NCBI GenBank assembly: GCA_910588015.1
Contig: CAJUOK010000006.1
Coordinates: 8,542-62,403 of the forward strand
Reading direction: 5' to 3'
Source: an uncultured Christensenellaceae bacterium
GTDB lineage: Bacteria > Bacillota > Clostridia > Christensenellales > UBA3700
Length of the DNA: 53,862 bases
The notes below the pieces were generated by a model. That model was not told where the DNA came from and did no database searches. It saw only the letters and a program-made list of their open reading frames with translations. Each line of letters begins with the position of its first letter. The first letter of the stretch is position 1. Made by a program: the position numbers and the translations under genes. Positions 15,952 to 23,134 of the stretch are shown here, one piece after another.

Positions 15952-17070
15952 ATGAAGATAATTTACGGAGGGGCTTTTGACCCTGTCCACAACGAACACG
16001 TCAATATGATTAAGTATTTACTTTCGCTTGATATTGCGGACAAGGTTATCGTTTTGCCTTCGGCGAATCCGCCGCACAAAAATTGCGGAACATTGTTTTC
16101 TCAACGCGTAGATATGCTCGATATTGCTTTAGACGGGTTAGACGACGTCGAAATCTGTGATATTGAAAGCAAAGATACTTGCAAACATTATACTTGCGAG
16201 GTGCTTCCTAAATTAAAAGCTAAATATAAAGAAATTTCCTTCGTCATTGGCGGAGACAGTTTGGAGCAACTCAATAATTGGAAGAATCCTCAAGATATCG
16301 TCAAAATATGTCCCTTGATTGTTTTCAAAAGAGGCAAAAGCGACGGATTTGACGAAGCGCTTAAATATTGGCGGGACAAAGGCGCGGAGATATTTGTATG
16401 CGATTATGAGCCCGACGACGTAAGTTCCACGTTGGTTAGATATTTTGCCGAGCTCGGAGATTTTGAAAAAGTGGACGACAAAGTATCCGATTATATAAAG
16501 GCTCAAGGACTTTATTCAAAATATAAAGATAGGATAAGAAAACTTGAAAATAACATCCCCGCTTGCACGTTTGAACATTGTTCAAGAACAGCAAAATATG
16601 CTTTACAAATCAATTATAAGCTCAAACTTGGACTTGATTACGACAAAGTTTTGCTTGCGGGTCTTTTTCACGATTGCGCCAAATGGCTTTGCAAAGCGCC
16701 GCATTCGACGGTTGGAGTGCCTAATGACGCTATAGATACGCCCGTTGAGCATCAGTTTATGGGGGCAATAATTGCACGCGAAGAATATGGAGTAGACGAT
16801 ATAGACGTTTTGCAAGCGATTAAATATCATACTACAGGCAAAAGGCATATGAATACGCTGCAAAAATTGATTTTTTGCGCGGATATGTTGGAATTGGGGA
16901 GAAATTATCCCGAAGTCTGCTATTTGCGAGACTGTATAAATAAATCTCTTGACTTGGGATATAGAGAATGCGTATTGGCGCAATACCGATTTTTGGAGCA
17001 AAAAGGCGGAAATATATATCCCTTGACGCTTGAAGCGGTGCAAGATGTTCGATTGAACAATGTTCAATAA
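15952..17070 (+). CDS. nadD: Fused NadD adenylyltransferase and YqeK HD hydrolase
   Basis: The 372-residue protein joins two enzymes that are usually encoded by adjacent genes. Residues 1-185 are nicotinate-nucleotide adenylyltransferase, which makes deamido-NAD from NaMN and ATP: GGAFDPVHNEH carries the nucleotidyltransferase (H/T)xGH-like site, and PSANPPHK, FVIGGDSLEQLNNWK and SSTLVR are in place. Residues 190-372 are a YqeK-type HD hydrolase, expected to split diadenosine tetraphosphate: FEHCSRTAKYAL supplies the first His, LFHDCAKW carries His240-Asp241, and EHQFMGAIIA and KYHTTG follow. rsfS follows 64 bp later, the conserved order nadD-yqeK-rsfS. Two copies of a 15-bp palindrome lie in this gene, one across its stop codon. 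Confidence 0.92.
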   Translation: MKIIYGGAFDPVHNEHVNMIKYLLSLDIADKVIVLPSANPPHKNCGTLFSQRVDMLDIALDGLDDVEICDIESKDTCKHYTCEVLPKLKAKYKEISFVIGGDSLEQLNNWKNPQDIVKICPLIVFKRGKSDGFDEALKYWRDKGAEIFVCDYEPDDVSSTLVRYFAELGDFEKVDDKVSDYIKAQGLYSKYKDRIRKLENNIPACTFEHCSRTAKYALQINYKLKLGLDYDKVLLAGLFHDCAKWLCKAPHSTVGVPNDAIDTPVEHQFMGAIIAREEYGVDDIDVLQAIKYHTTGKRHMNTLQKLIFCADMLELGRNYPEVCYLRDCINKSLDLGYRECVLAQYRFLEQKGGNIYPLTLEAVQDVRLNNVQ

Positions 17071-17134
17071 CACTGTTCAATTTTAATATAATATAAAATG
17101 CGACTTAATAATATGTCGCGATAAAAGGAGTAAA

Positions 17135-17521
17135 ATGGAAAAATCTCAATTAATATGTTCTCTACTCGATGAGAAAAAAGCTAAAGATATCGTTGTTGTA
17201 AATTTGCAGGACTTGACGATAATCGCAGACTGCTTCGTAATATGTTCGGCAAGGTCCAACACTCAAGTTAAAGCGCTTGCGGATATAGTCGAAGAAGGAA
17301 TGTCAAAGGTCGGAGTCGAACCTTTAAGGGTTGAAGGAAAGCAAGAAGGGCGTTGGGCAGTGCTTGATTACGGCGACGTTATAGTTCATATTTTCTATGA
17401 GGAGACGCGCAGACTTTATTCTTTGGAAAATCTTTGGTCCAACGGCGCCAACGTATCATATTACGGAGAGCAAAGCGTGGACGGATTTAAACAAATCCAC
17501 TCCGATGGCAAGCCTGTGTGA
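17135..17521 (+). CDS. rsfS: Ribosomal silencing factor RsfS
   Basis: The 128-residue RsfS/DUF143 protein binds uL14 on the 50S subunit and blocks joining with 30S when nutrients are scarce. Family motifs are clear: KAKDIVVVNLQDLTIIADCFVICSARSNTQVKALAD, PLRVEGKQEGRWAVLDYGDVIVHIFYEETRRLYSLENLW. Length is normal (105-130). AAAAGGAG precedes ATG 17135. It is the last member of the nadD-yqeK-rsfS order seen across Firmicutes. Confidence 0.95.
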   Translation: MEKSQLICSLLDEKKAKDIVVVNLQDLTIIADCFVICSARSNTQVKALADIVEEGMSKVGVEPLRVEGKQEGRWAVLDYGDVIVHIFYEETRRLYSLENLWSNGANVSYYGEQSVDGFKQIHSDGKPV

Positions 17522-17573
17522 ATATAATTGATATACTTCGTCCAAAATATAATTGAAAACGGAGGATGAAGAT

Positions 17574-17933
17574 ATGTTTTATCAAGAAGTACCGCACGTC
17601 GATTATGCGCATCAAGACGCAGAGTTGGCGAAGCAAGGCGTAGAATTGATTCTTTCTCAAAACGCTTCTATAGAATCGAGTTGCGTATTGATATGGGGAA
17701 ATAAGGTTTTAGTGGGCATAATACCGTATCCGTTATACAGTAGGTCTCAACGCGACGCGTTGGTTGCCGCTGTAAAGTCAGATATAGGCGATGTTTACGG
17801 TTTTGAAGAAATTCTCGTTTCGTTTGATGTTGACGTTATTTATGAGATAAATAAGCTCAACAAAATGTCATCTGTAAGCGACGAGAGACTTTTTGACCTC
17901 TTTTATTCGGTAAAAGTCAGAAGAAATATTTAA
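17574..17933 (+). CDS. Hypothetical protein, weakly YhcN/YlaJ-like
   Basis: The start is ATG 17574, eight bases after GGAGG (17562-17566); an upstream TTG would place the ribosome site inside the gene. The 119-residue protein has no signal peptide. Its core (SIESSCVLIWGNKVLVGIIPYPLYSRSQRDALVAAVKSDIGDVYGFEEILVSFDVDVIYEINKLNK) has the beta-beta-alpha-beta pattern of YhcN/YlaJ sporulation lipoproteins, in which a buried strand is followed by a helix and a VSxDxD strand. The match is by pattern only, and the lipobox of that family is missing. A terminator follows. Confidence 0.55.
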   Translation: MFYQEVPHVDYAHQDAELAKQGVELILSQNASIESSCVLIWGNKVLVGIIPYPLYSRSQRDALVAAVKSDIGDVYGFEEILVSFDVDVIYEINKLNKMSSVSDERLFDLFYSVKVRRNI

Positions 17934-17938
17934 AAATT

Positions 17939-18000
17939 AAGTCTTATACGTCGCGGCAACAAACAATTCTCAAAAAATGCCGTTGCGTATAAGACTTTTT
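17939..18000. terminator. Long hairpin terminator between convergent genes
   Basis: AAGTCTTATACG (17939-17950) pairs with CGTATAAGACTT (17986-17997), with an inner GCGGCAAC/GCCGTTGC-type extension, and ends in five T. It closes the rightward unit and can serve ribU from the other side. Confidence 0.8.
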
Positions 18001-18001
18001 A

Positions 18002-18610
18002 TCAAGTTTTGTTAATTTTTAAAAACGACTCGAGCGGTTTTGATATTATAACCGCAAGTATACTTATTATTACGCACTTCAAAAACGTATAAGGCACGTT
18101 GAATATTGCCAGCACTTCCCATAGACCGTTGGAGGATGGGCGAATTTGCTTATACATTCCTACTATTGCCGTCATCGGTAAAATAAATTTGTCATAAAGC
18201 GGGTAGACTACCAAAGCGTTGAATATCAGTCCCGAAAGCAAAGCGGAAGCTATGCAGCCCGTGATAAGCCCAATTATCATTCCTTTGAAGTTGGGGAGCT
18301 TTTTATATATAAGTCCCGACGGTAAAATAAAGCATAAGCAAGTAAAGAAGTCTGCCAAGTCGCCTATTCCGCCCGTCGCGCCTGCGCCTTTTATAATAAG
18401 GTGAATCAAATCTTTAACGGCGGTAATAACTATTCCGCTCAAAGGTCCCAATGCTATATTGCCTATAAATATGGGTAACATTGAAAAATCAAATTGGATA
18501 AACGCCGGCATTAGCGGAACCGGCATTTCCAAAAAGTAGAGAACGCTTGACATTGCCGCCAAAATAGCGGTAAGAGCAAGCCATTTGCTTCTTGAAACGT
18601 TTTTTGTCAT
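18002..18610 (-). CDS. ribU: ECF riboflavin transporter substrate-binding subunit RibU
   Basis: The 202-residue integral membrane protein has about six helices. It shows the S-component signature near the N-terminus (RSKWLALTAILAAMSSVLYFLEMPVPLMPAFIQFDFSMLPIFIGNIALGPLSGIVITAVKDLIHLIIKGAGATGGIGDLADF), which is highly typical of RibU. RibU binds riboflavin and works with the shared EcfA/A'/T module, encoded elsewhere. The start is set at ATG 18610 rather than 18619 because AAAAGG (18625-18620) lies at the proper distance from 18610. An FMN riboswitch in the leader confirms the substrate. Confidence 0.93.
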   Translation of the reverse strand: MTKNVSRSKWLALTAILAAMSSVLYFLEMPVPLMPAFIQFDFSMLPIFIGNIALGPLSGIVITAVKDLIHLIIKGAGATGGIGDLADFFTCLCFILPSGLIYKKLPNFKGMIIGLITGCIASALLSGLIFNALVVYPLYDKFILPMTAIVGMYKQIRPSSNGLWEVLAIFNVPYTFLKCVIISILAVIISKPLESFLKINKT

Positions 18611-18619
18611 ATAAATCAT

Positions 18620-18737
18620 CCTTTTCCTATCCAGACTTTACTGTCGGTGCAAGAATTGCGCTTGCTCGGCGCCGTATATAAGATTTACGGCGTTTGCGGA
18701 CTGTACCGCCGGTGAGGAATTTCACCTGCCCTCAAAG
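18620..18737 (-). promoter_or_regulatory. FMN riboswitch (RFN element)
   Basis: On the minus strand the leader contains the conserved RFN blocks GAGGGCAGGTGAAATTCC, ACCGGCGGT and AGTCCGC, then a variable hairpin, CACCGACAGTAAAGTCTGGAT and a closing 3' strand. The last bases of the element (AAAAGG, 18625-18620) are also the ribosome site of ribU, so ligand-stabilised P1 pairing with CTTTG (18737-18733) would hide it. Translational repression by FMN is therefore the likely mode. Confidence 0.95.
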
Positions 18738-18755
18738 AATTATTTGTTTATCGCA

Positions 18756-18784
18756 ATTATAAATCTATTGCAAAAACTTGTCAA
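18756..18784 (-). promoter_or_regulatory. Consensus sigma-A promoter of ribU
   Basis: On the minus strand TTGACA (18784-18779), a 17-bp spacer and TATAAT (18761-18756) match the consensus exactly. The expected +1 near 18749 lies just ahead of the FMN riboswitch. It overlaps the divergent tsaE promoter. Confidence 0.85.
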
Positions 18785-18796
18785 CTATTATATAAT
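18768..18796 (+). promoter_or_regulatory. Sigma-A promoter of tsaE
   Basis: TTGCAA (18768-18773), a 17-bp spacer and TATAAT (18791-18796). It shares 17 bp with the opposite-facing ribU promoter. Confidence 0.65.
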
Positions 18797-18845
18797 AAAA
18801 GTGCAAAAATCATTGAATTGACAATAATTCAAACAAATTATTTAT

Positions 18846-19283
18846 ATGGATAAAATGAACAACGATAAAGACTGTAAATATACTTATATATCGCGCAATT
18901 TAGAAGATACTGCCGATATTGCCGAACGTATTGCCGACGGGCTTAAAGGGGGAGAGATAATCTTGCTCAACGGAGAGCTTGGGGCAGGTAAAACTGCGTT
19001 TACAAAGTGTTTGGCAAAAAGTCTTGGTGTAGAGGATATTGTAACTTCTCCTACTTTTACATTTATGAAAGAATATAAGGGTAGACTGCCGCTTTATCAT
19101 TTCGATATGTATAGAGTGCAAGATGAGGAGGAGCTTTACGAGCTTGGTCTCAACGATTATTTATATATGAACGGCGTTTGCGTCATAGAGTGGAATAAAT
19201 TCCAAGACGTATCGAAGGCTATTGTTATTAACGTCTCCGTTAATGATAATGAAGATAGGGTATTTGAAATCAGCGGAATATAA
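18846..19283 (+). CDS. tsaE: tRNA t6A37 biosynthesis ATPase TsaE
   Basis: The 145-residue P-loop ATPase drives the TsaBDE cycle that places threonylcarbamoyl on A37 of ANN-decoding tRNAs. Visible motifs are the Walker A loop LLNGELGAGKTAFTK (about 37-51), the switch SPTFTFMKEY, HFDMYR (Walker B region) and VIEWNK. Length is normal. Start ATG 18846, with ATG 18855 as alternative; neither has a strong ribosome site. tsaB and rimI follow after a 307-bp gap, the usual Firmicutes order, though tsaD is not in this cluster. Confidence 0.93.
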   Translation: MDKMNNDKDCKYTYISRNLEDTADIAERIADGLKGGEIILLNGELGAGKTAFTKCLAKSLGVEDIVTSPTFTFMKEYKGRLPLYHFDMYRVQDEEELYELGLNDYLYMNGVCVIEWNKFQDVSKAIVINVSVNDNEDRVFEISGI

Positions 19284-19590
19284 ATCAAGCGTTGTCTTTA
19301 TTTAATCATTTGATTTTACTTGCGGGTAAAAGTCGAAAATATCAGGGGAAGTCGGCATATAAAAGACGTATTTTAATAGAAAACGGCAATGCGATTAAAA
19401 TGCGATGGAGGCTTAGAATTTCGCTTGCGCGAGAATCTTGGCGATTTATGATAATCGTCTTGTAGAAGATACTTCTTAATTAAGCCGAAATGTATTCTTA
19501 TTTAAGTTGATTTTTAGAAGTATTCTACAAAAACGCTTAAATTAAGACAATAATATAAATATTTGTAATATAATAAGGATTATTAGTGTT
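19284..19590. other. 307-bp gap with an imperfect inverted repeat
   Basis: No credible frame was found between tsaE and tsaB. The region holds an inverted repeat (19461-19476 with 19516-19529; TGTAGAA + TACTTCT with a 2-base bulge) enclosing a 39-base AT-rich loop with further TTAA-rich short repeats. Ordinary intergenic distance within this operon would be close to zero, so the gap is unusual. Confidence 0.45.
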
Positions 19591-20193
19591 ATGAACATAT
19601 TGGCGGTAGATACAACTTGGGAAATAATGAGTCTTGCGCTTTACGTTGACGGTAAGGTGTATGGCAAAAGCGTTGCGGAGGGAGCAAAAAAGCACAACTC
19701 TTTGCTCTTGCCGGCAATTGAAGAATTGCTGACAAAAGCGAAAGTTGATATATCTCAAATAGATTATTTTGCGGCGGTCGTAGGTCCCGGGTCATTTACG
19801 GGAATCCGAATTGGCGTGTCGTGCGTAAACGCTTTGGCTTTTGCCTGCGGAAAAAAATGCATTGCTATCAATGCTCTCGAAGAACTTGCGTACCCGTACT
19901 GCGAAGATAGGTTTTTTGCGGCGATTGACTGTCGTCACAACAGCTATTATTTCGCCGAATTTTGCGGCGGGTATTCTAATATGAAAAATATAGGAGAGCT
20001 GACAAGTGAAGAGTTAGAGAGCACTAATTGCCTTGTCGTCAAGAAGACGGGCGAGTCCAATCCAAATAATCTTATAGCTATTTGTTTGGATAAAATTAAT
20101 CGCGCAGAATTTTCTCAACTTGCTCCGCTTTATCTCAAAAAGTCGCAAGCAGAGCGAGAATATGAATCAAAAAATATGGACAAAACGGTTTAA
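19591..20193 (+). CDS. tsaB: tRNA t6A37 biosynthesis protein TsaB
   Basis: The 200-residue ASKHA-fold pseudo-enzyme scaffolds TsaD and TsaE. N-terminal motifs are typical: ILAVDTTWEIMSLALYVDGK, KKHNSLLLPAIEELL, and VGPGSFTGIRIGVSCVNALAFACGK. The C-terminal part is shorter and less conserved than the E. coli protein (231 residues), as in many Firmicutes. rimI follows 8 bases after its stop. Confidence 0.93.
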   Translation: MNILAVDTTWEIMSLALYVDGKVYGKSVAEGAKKHNSLLLPAIEELLTKAKVDISQIDYFAAVVGPGSFTGIRIGVSCVNALAFACGKKCIAINALEELAYPYCEDRFFAAIDCRHNSYYFAEFCGGYSNMKNIGELTSEELESTNCLVVKKTGESNPNNLIAICLDKINRAEFSQLAPLYLKKSQAEREYESKNMDKTV

Positions 20194-20201
20194 GAAAATA
20201 T

Positions 20202-20636
20202 ATGGATTTATTTTTTCAAGATATGACGGAGACCTTTGTAAAACAGGTGTACGAAATAGAAAGAGCAAGCGTGCAAGAAGCTTGGTCGTTAAATCAACTT
20301 ACGCAATTGCTGGAATCCGACGCAGAGTTCAGAGTTGGGATAATAGACGGCAAAGCCGTATGTTATTATAGCTATTACGATATTTGCGGCGAAGCTAACG
20401 TAAATAATTTGGCTGTTGAGGAAAATTACAGGCGCAAAGGCGTGGGAACTGCGATGATTGAAGACTTGTTGCGTACGGCAAAATCAAACAATATAAATGC
20501 GGTTACTTTGGAAGTTAATGAAAATAATAGCGCGGCGATAGCGTTATATAGGAAATTCGGCTTTAAAATCGAAGGCATACGTCGTAATTTTTACGGAAAG
20601 GAAAGCGCTCTGATTATGTGGAAGAGAGAGCTTTAA
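20202..20636 (+). CDS. rimI: Ribosomal protein S18 alanine N-acetyltransferase RimI
   Basis: The 144-residue GNAT protein would acetylate the N-terminal alanine of bS18. The acetyl-CoA site is NLAVEENYRRKGVGTAMIEDLL (RRKGVG loop), followed by VTLEVNENNSAAIALYRKFGFKIEGIRRNFYG, which is the RimI signature. The gene is packed against tsaB, as in most Firmicutes. Some RimI homologues acetylate other proteins, so the exact substrate is inferred. Confidence 0.9.
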   Translation: MDLFFQDMTETFVKQVYEIERASVQEAWSLNQLTQLLESDAEFRVGIIDGKAVCYYSYYDICGEANVNNLAVEENYRRKGVGTAMIEDLLRTAKSNNINAVTLEVNENNSAAIALYRKFGFKIEGIRRNFYGKESALIMWKREL

Positions 20637-20756
20637 GTATATTTTATTATAAATTTGGATATTTAATTATATTTTTTGAGTTTTTTTATTGATTTTGTGT
20701 ATTTATCGACACTTTCGGCATATTTATGTCATATAGGCTTTTGCGGAGGTGTTATT

Positions 20757-21452
20757 ATTTTAAATCATATTATGCTTGGGCAGGGGCGCGACGTAATATT
20801 TTTGCACGGTTGGGGCGGAAGCGTAGACAGTTTTCGCGGAGCTGCGGAGTATTTTTCCAAAGACTATAGATGCACTTTAGTTGATTTTTACGGTTTTGGA
20901 GCGTCGGAATTGCCAAAAGTCCTTACTCTTGACGACTATGCTCTCGCTATAGAGGAGATAATGGAAACCTACTCGATGCGAGACGTGATACTTGTCGGGC
21001 ACTCCTTCGGCGGGCGCGTTGCAATCTTGTTGGCGGCTAGAAATTTGAATATCAAAAGTATTGTTTTGGTTGACAGCGCGGGATTAAAACCTCGATTTTC
21101 GCTAAAAAAAGCTAAAAGAAAGCTGATTTTTAAGATAAAAAAGGCTTTAAGAATGGATTTAAGCAATTGCGGTTCGGAAGATTATAAAAAGTTGAGCGGC
21201 GATATGCGGCAGACTTTTAAAAACGTAATAAATTTCCATTTAGACGGATATCTTGATAAAATTCAATGTCAAACGCTGATTATTTGGGGAAAGTACGATA
21301 AAGATACTCCTCCTTATATGGCAAGACGGTTGCATAAGCGCATATATAATAGTGGCATTGTATTTTTGAGGGGAGGTCATTATAGCTATTTGGATTGCTA
21401 TAATCAGTTTTTGGCAATTTTAAGAAGTTATTTTGGTGATATATGCAGATAG
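20757..21452 (+). CDS. Alpha/beta hydrolase, apparent AUU start
   Basis: The hydrolase core runs from IMLGQGRDVIFLHGWGG (oxyanion HGW) through the nucleophile elbow LVGHSFGG (Ser) to TLIIWGKYDKDTP (Asp) and the final His in RGGHYSYLD. A perfect GGAGGT (20745-20750) is followed, six bases later, by ATT at 20757, giving (M)ILNHIMLGQGRD. The only canonical starts are TTG at 20676, which would add about 27 unrelated hydrophobic residues and bury GGAGGT, and ATG 20772, which is 21 bases from it. The substrate is unknown. The end overlaps the start of the murF-like gene by 10 bases, so the two are probably translationally coupled. Confidence 0.75.
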   Translation: MLNHIMLGQGRDVIFLHGWGGSVDSFRGAAEYFSKDYRCTLVDFYGFGASELPKVLTLDDYALAIEEIMETYSMRDVILVGHSFGGRVAILLAARNLNIKSIVLVDSAGLKPRFSLKKAKRKLIFKIKKALRMDLSNCGSEDYKKLSGDMRQTFKNVINFHLDGYLDKIQCQTLIIWGKYDKDTPPYMARRLHKRIYNSGIVFLRGGHYSYLDCYNQFLAILRSYFGDICR

Positions 21453-23056
21453 GCGTTATAATCATTACAGAAATTTTATATTGCGTTTTAGCGGCGGTAT
21501 TGTCGTTGAGAATAATCAATTTGGTTCAGTTGGAAGGGTATAGAGTCGTAAACTCAAAGAAAATGAAGAACATCAGGCTTAAGTTATACGGTTCTGGAAT
21601 TTGTATTACATTGTGTAACGCGATATTTATATTTATTTCGGTTTACGTATTTAACTATTATTTGCAACTGATAGTTCAAGGGGTATACGCTGTGGTATTG
21701 TTGGTGAGTTTGACTGACGAAAGAGATAAGTGCGCGCATCAGCCGTTGGTTTATACGCCCAGAGCCAAGAGACTGATAGCCTCTTATACCGTAGTTGTCT
21801 CGATATTGATATTTACTATGGGGCTGTTTGGACACTTAATAAACATCGACGGAATAAATCTTACTTATATATTTATACCTTTGGCGTTTATGCTTATACC
21901 CGAAATCGTCGGATTTGCGCTTTTACTGAATAGACCGGTTGAGGCTCGTATCGCCAAGAAATATATAAGACGTTGCAAGCAAACCTTGGAAAGTAGGCAA
22001 ATGATAAAGATAGGAATTACCGGTAGTTTCGGCAAGACGACGGTAAAAAATATTCTGACAACTATCCTTAATCAAAAATATAATACATATTGTACGCCCG
22101 CCAATTACAATACTCCTATGGGAATATGCAAGGCAGTCAATCAGCTTCCTAAAGATTGCGAGATATTCGTTGCGGAAATGGGAGCGCGTAAAACGGGGGA
22201 TATTGCCGAGCTGTGCGAAATAGTCAACCCCAATCACGGCATAATAACGGGAGTCGGCACGCAGCACTTGGGCGTTTTTAAAACTAGGGAAAACATTTAC
22301 AATACGAAAAAAGAACTTGCCGACTATGTTGTAAAAGTCGGAGGTAAATTGGTTTTTAACGCCGATAACGATTTGACTTTGAAGATGTATAGGCAATTTG
22401 ATTACGTCGGCGGAAGCGCTGTGTCGGATAAGGAGTGGCTGTCGTCGGATTCTCAAGAAAATAAAATATCTATAAGCGACGCCGAATGCGTAAACGACGG
22501 TTTGAAGTTTAGACTTAATATCGGAAAAGATAGCGCAGTTTGCGAGAGTAAATTGATAGGTCGGCACAATCTGACTAATATTTTGATGAGCGTTCAAATG
22601 GCGGCGTCGCTTGGGTTGAACATTGTTCAAATAGTAAAAGGTATATCGCAGGTTGCGCCTATAGAACACAGATTGCAGACGATAAAGTTGCCTACGGGCA
22701 TAACAATTATCGACGATAGCTATAATTCCAATGAGAGCGGCGCAAAAATCGCGATAGAAACTCTTGCAATGTTCAAAGGGCGAAAAATCGTGGCTACGCA
22801 AGGCATAGTAGAGATGGGAGCGGAGCAAGAACGGGTCAATTTCGAACTAGGAGAAAGTATTGCAAAAGTTGCCGACGTGGCTATTTTGATAGGTATTAAT
22901 AAAGAAAATATAAGATTGGGAATGCTTTCCGGCAATTTCTGCGACAGGAATATATATCTTGTGGAGCATTTGGATAATGCCAAAGAGCTGTTTGGAGCTA
23001 TGTTGAAAAGCGGAGACGTATTGCTTTTGCAAAACGACTTGCCGGATAACTATTGA
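21443..23056 (+). CDS. murF: MurF ligase with an N-terminal membrane domain
   Basis: The 537-residue protein has about five membrane helices in its first 160 residues, then a Mur ligase. The ligase part shows the P-loop GITGSFGKTTVKN (191-203), NTPMGICKAVNQLPKD, the conserved FVAEMGARKTGDIAELC and GVGTQHLGVF, IGRHNLTNILMSVQMA, and the C-terminal DSYNSNESGAKIAIETL. It would add D-Ala-D-Ala to UDP-MurNAc-tripeptide with ATP; ddl, which makes D-Ala-D-Ala, follows 78 bp later. A membrane-anchored form of MurF differs from the soluble E. coli enzyme and would keep precursor synthesis at the membrane. Two copies of a 15-bp palindrome occur here, one over the stop codon. Confidence 0.88.
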   Translation: MQIGVIIITEILYCVLAAVLSLRIINLVQLEGYRVVNSKKMKNIRLKLYGSGICITLCNAIFIFISVYVFNYYLQLIVQGVYAVVLLVSLTDERDKCAHQPLVYTPRAKRLIASYTVVVSILIFTMGLFGHLINIDGINLTYIFIPLAFMLIPEIVGFALLLNRPVEARIAKKYIRRCKQTLESRQMIKIGITGSFGKTTVKNILTTILNQKYNTYCTPANYNTPMGICKAVNQLPKDCEIFVAEMGARKTGDIAELCEIVNPNHGIITGVGTQHLGVFKTRENIYNTKKELADYVVKVGGKLVFNADNDLTLKMYRQFDYVGGSAVSDKEWLSSDSQENKISISDAECVNDGLKFRLNIGKDSAVCESKLIGRHNLTNILMSVQMAASLGLNIVQIVKGISQVAPIEHRLQTIKLPTGITIIDDSYNSNESGAKIAIETLAMFKGRKIVATQGIVEMGAEQERVNFELGESIAKVADVAILIGINKENIRLGMLSGNFCDRNIYLVEHLDNAKELFGAMLKSGDVLLLQNDLPDNY

Positions 23057-23076
23057 ACATTGTTCGGTAATAAACA

Positions 23077-23099
23077 TTTTATGCGTTTAACGCATAAAA
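23077..23099. other. Perfect 10-bp hairpin between murF and ddl
   Basis: TTTTATGCGT (23077-23086), loop TTA and ACGCATAAAA (23090-23099). There is no T tract on the + side, so it is not a standard terminator. It could stabilise or process the murF-ddl message. Confidence 0.5.
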
Positions 23100-23134
23100 C
23101 ACTTGTGTCATAAATTTGAACAGGAGAATATAAA

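Noticed and set aside
16571..23067. TTGAACATTGTTCAA copies as LexA (SOS) boxes
   Set aside because: Gram-positive LexA boxes are GAAC-N4-GTTC; these have N3, and the copies lie inside or at the end of genes, not in promoters.
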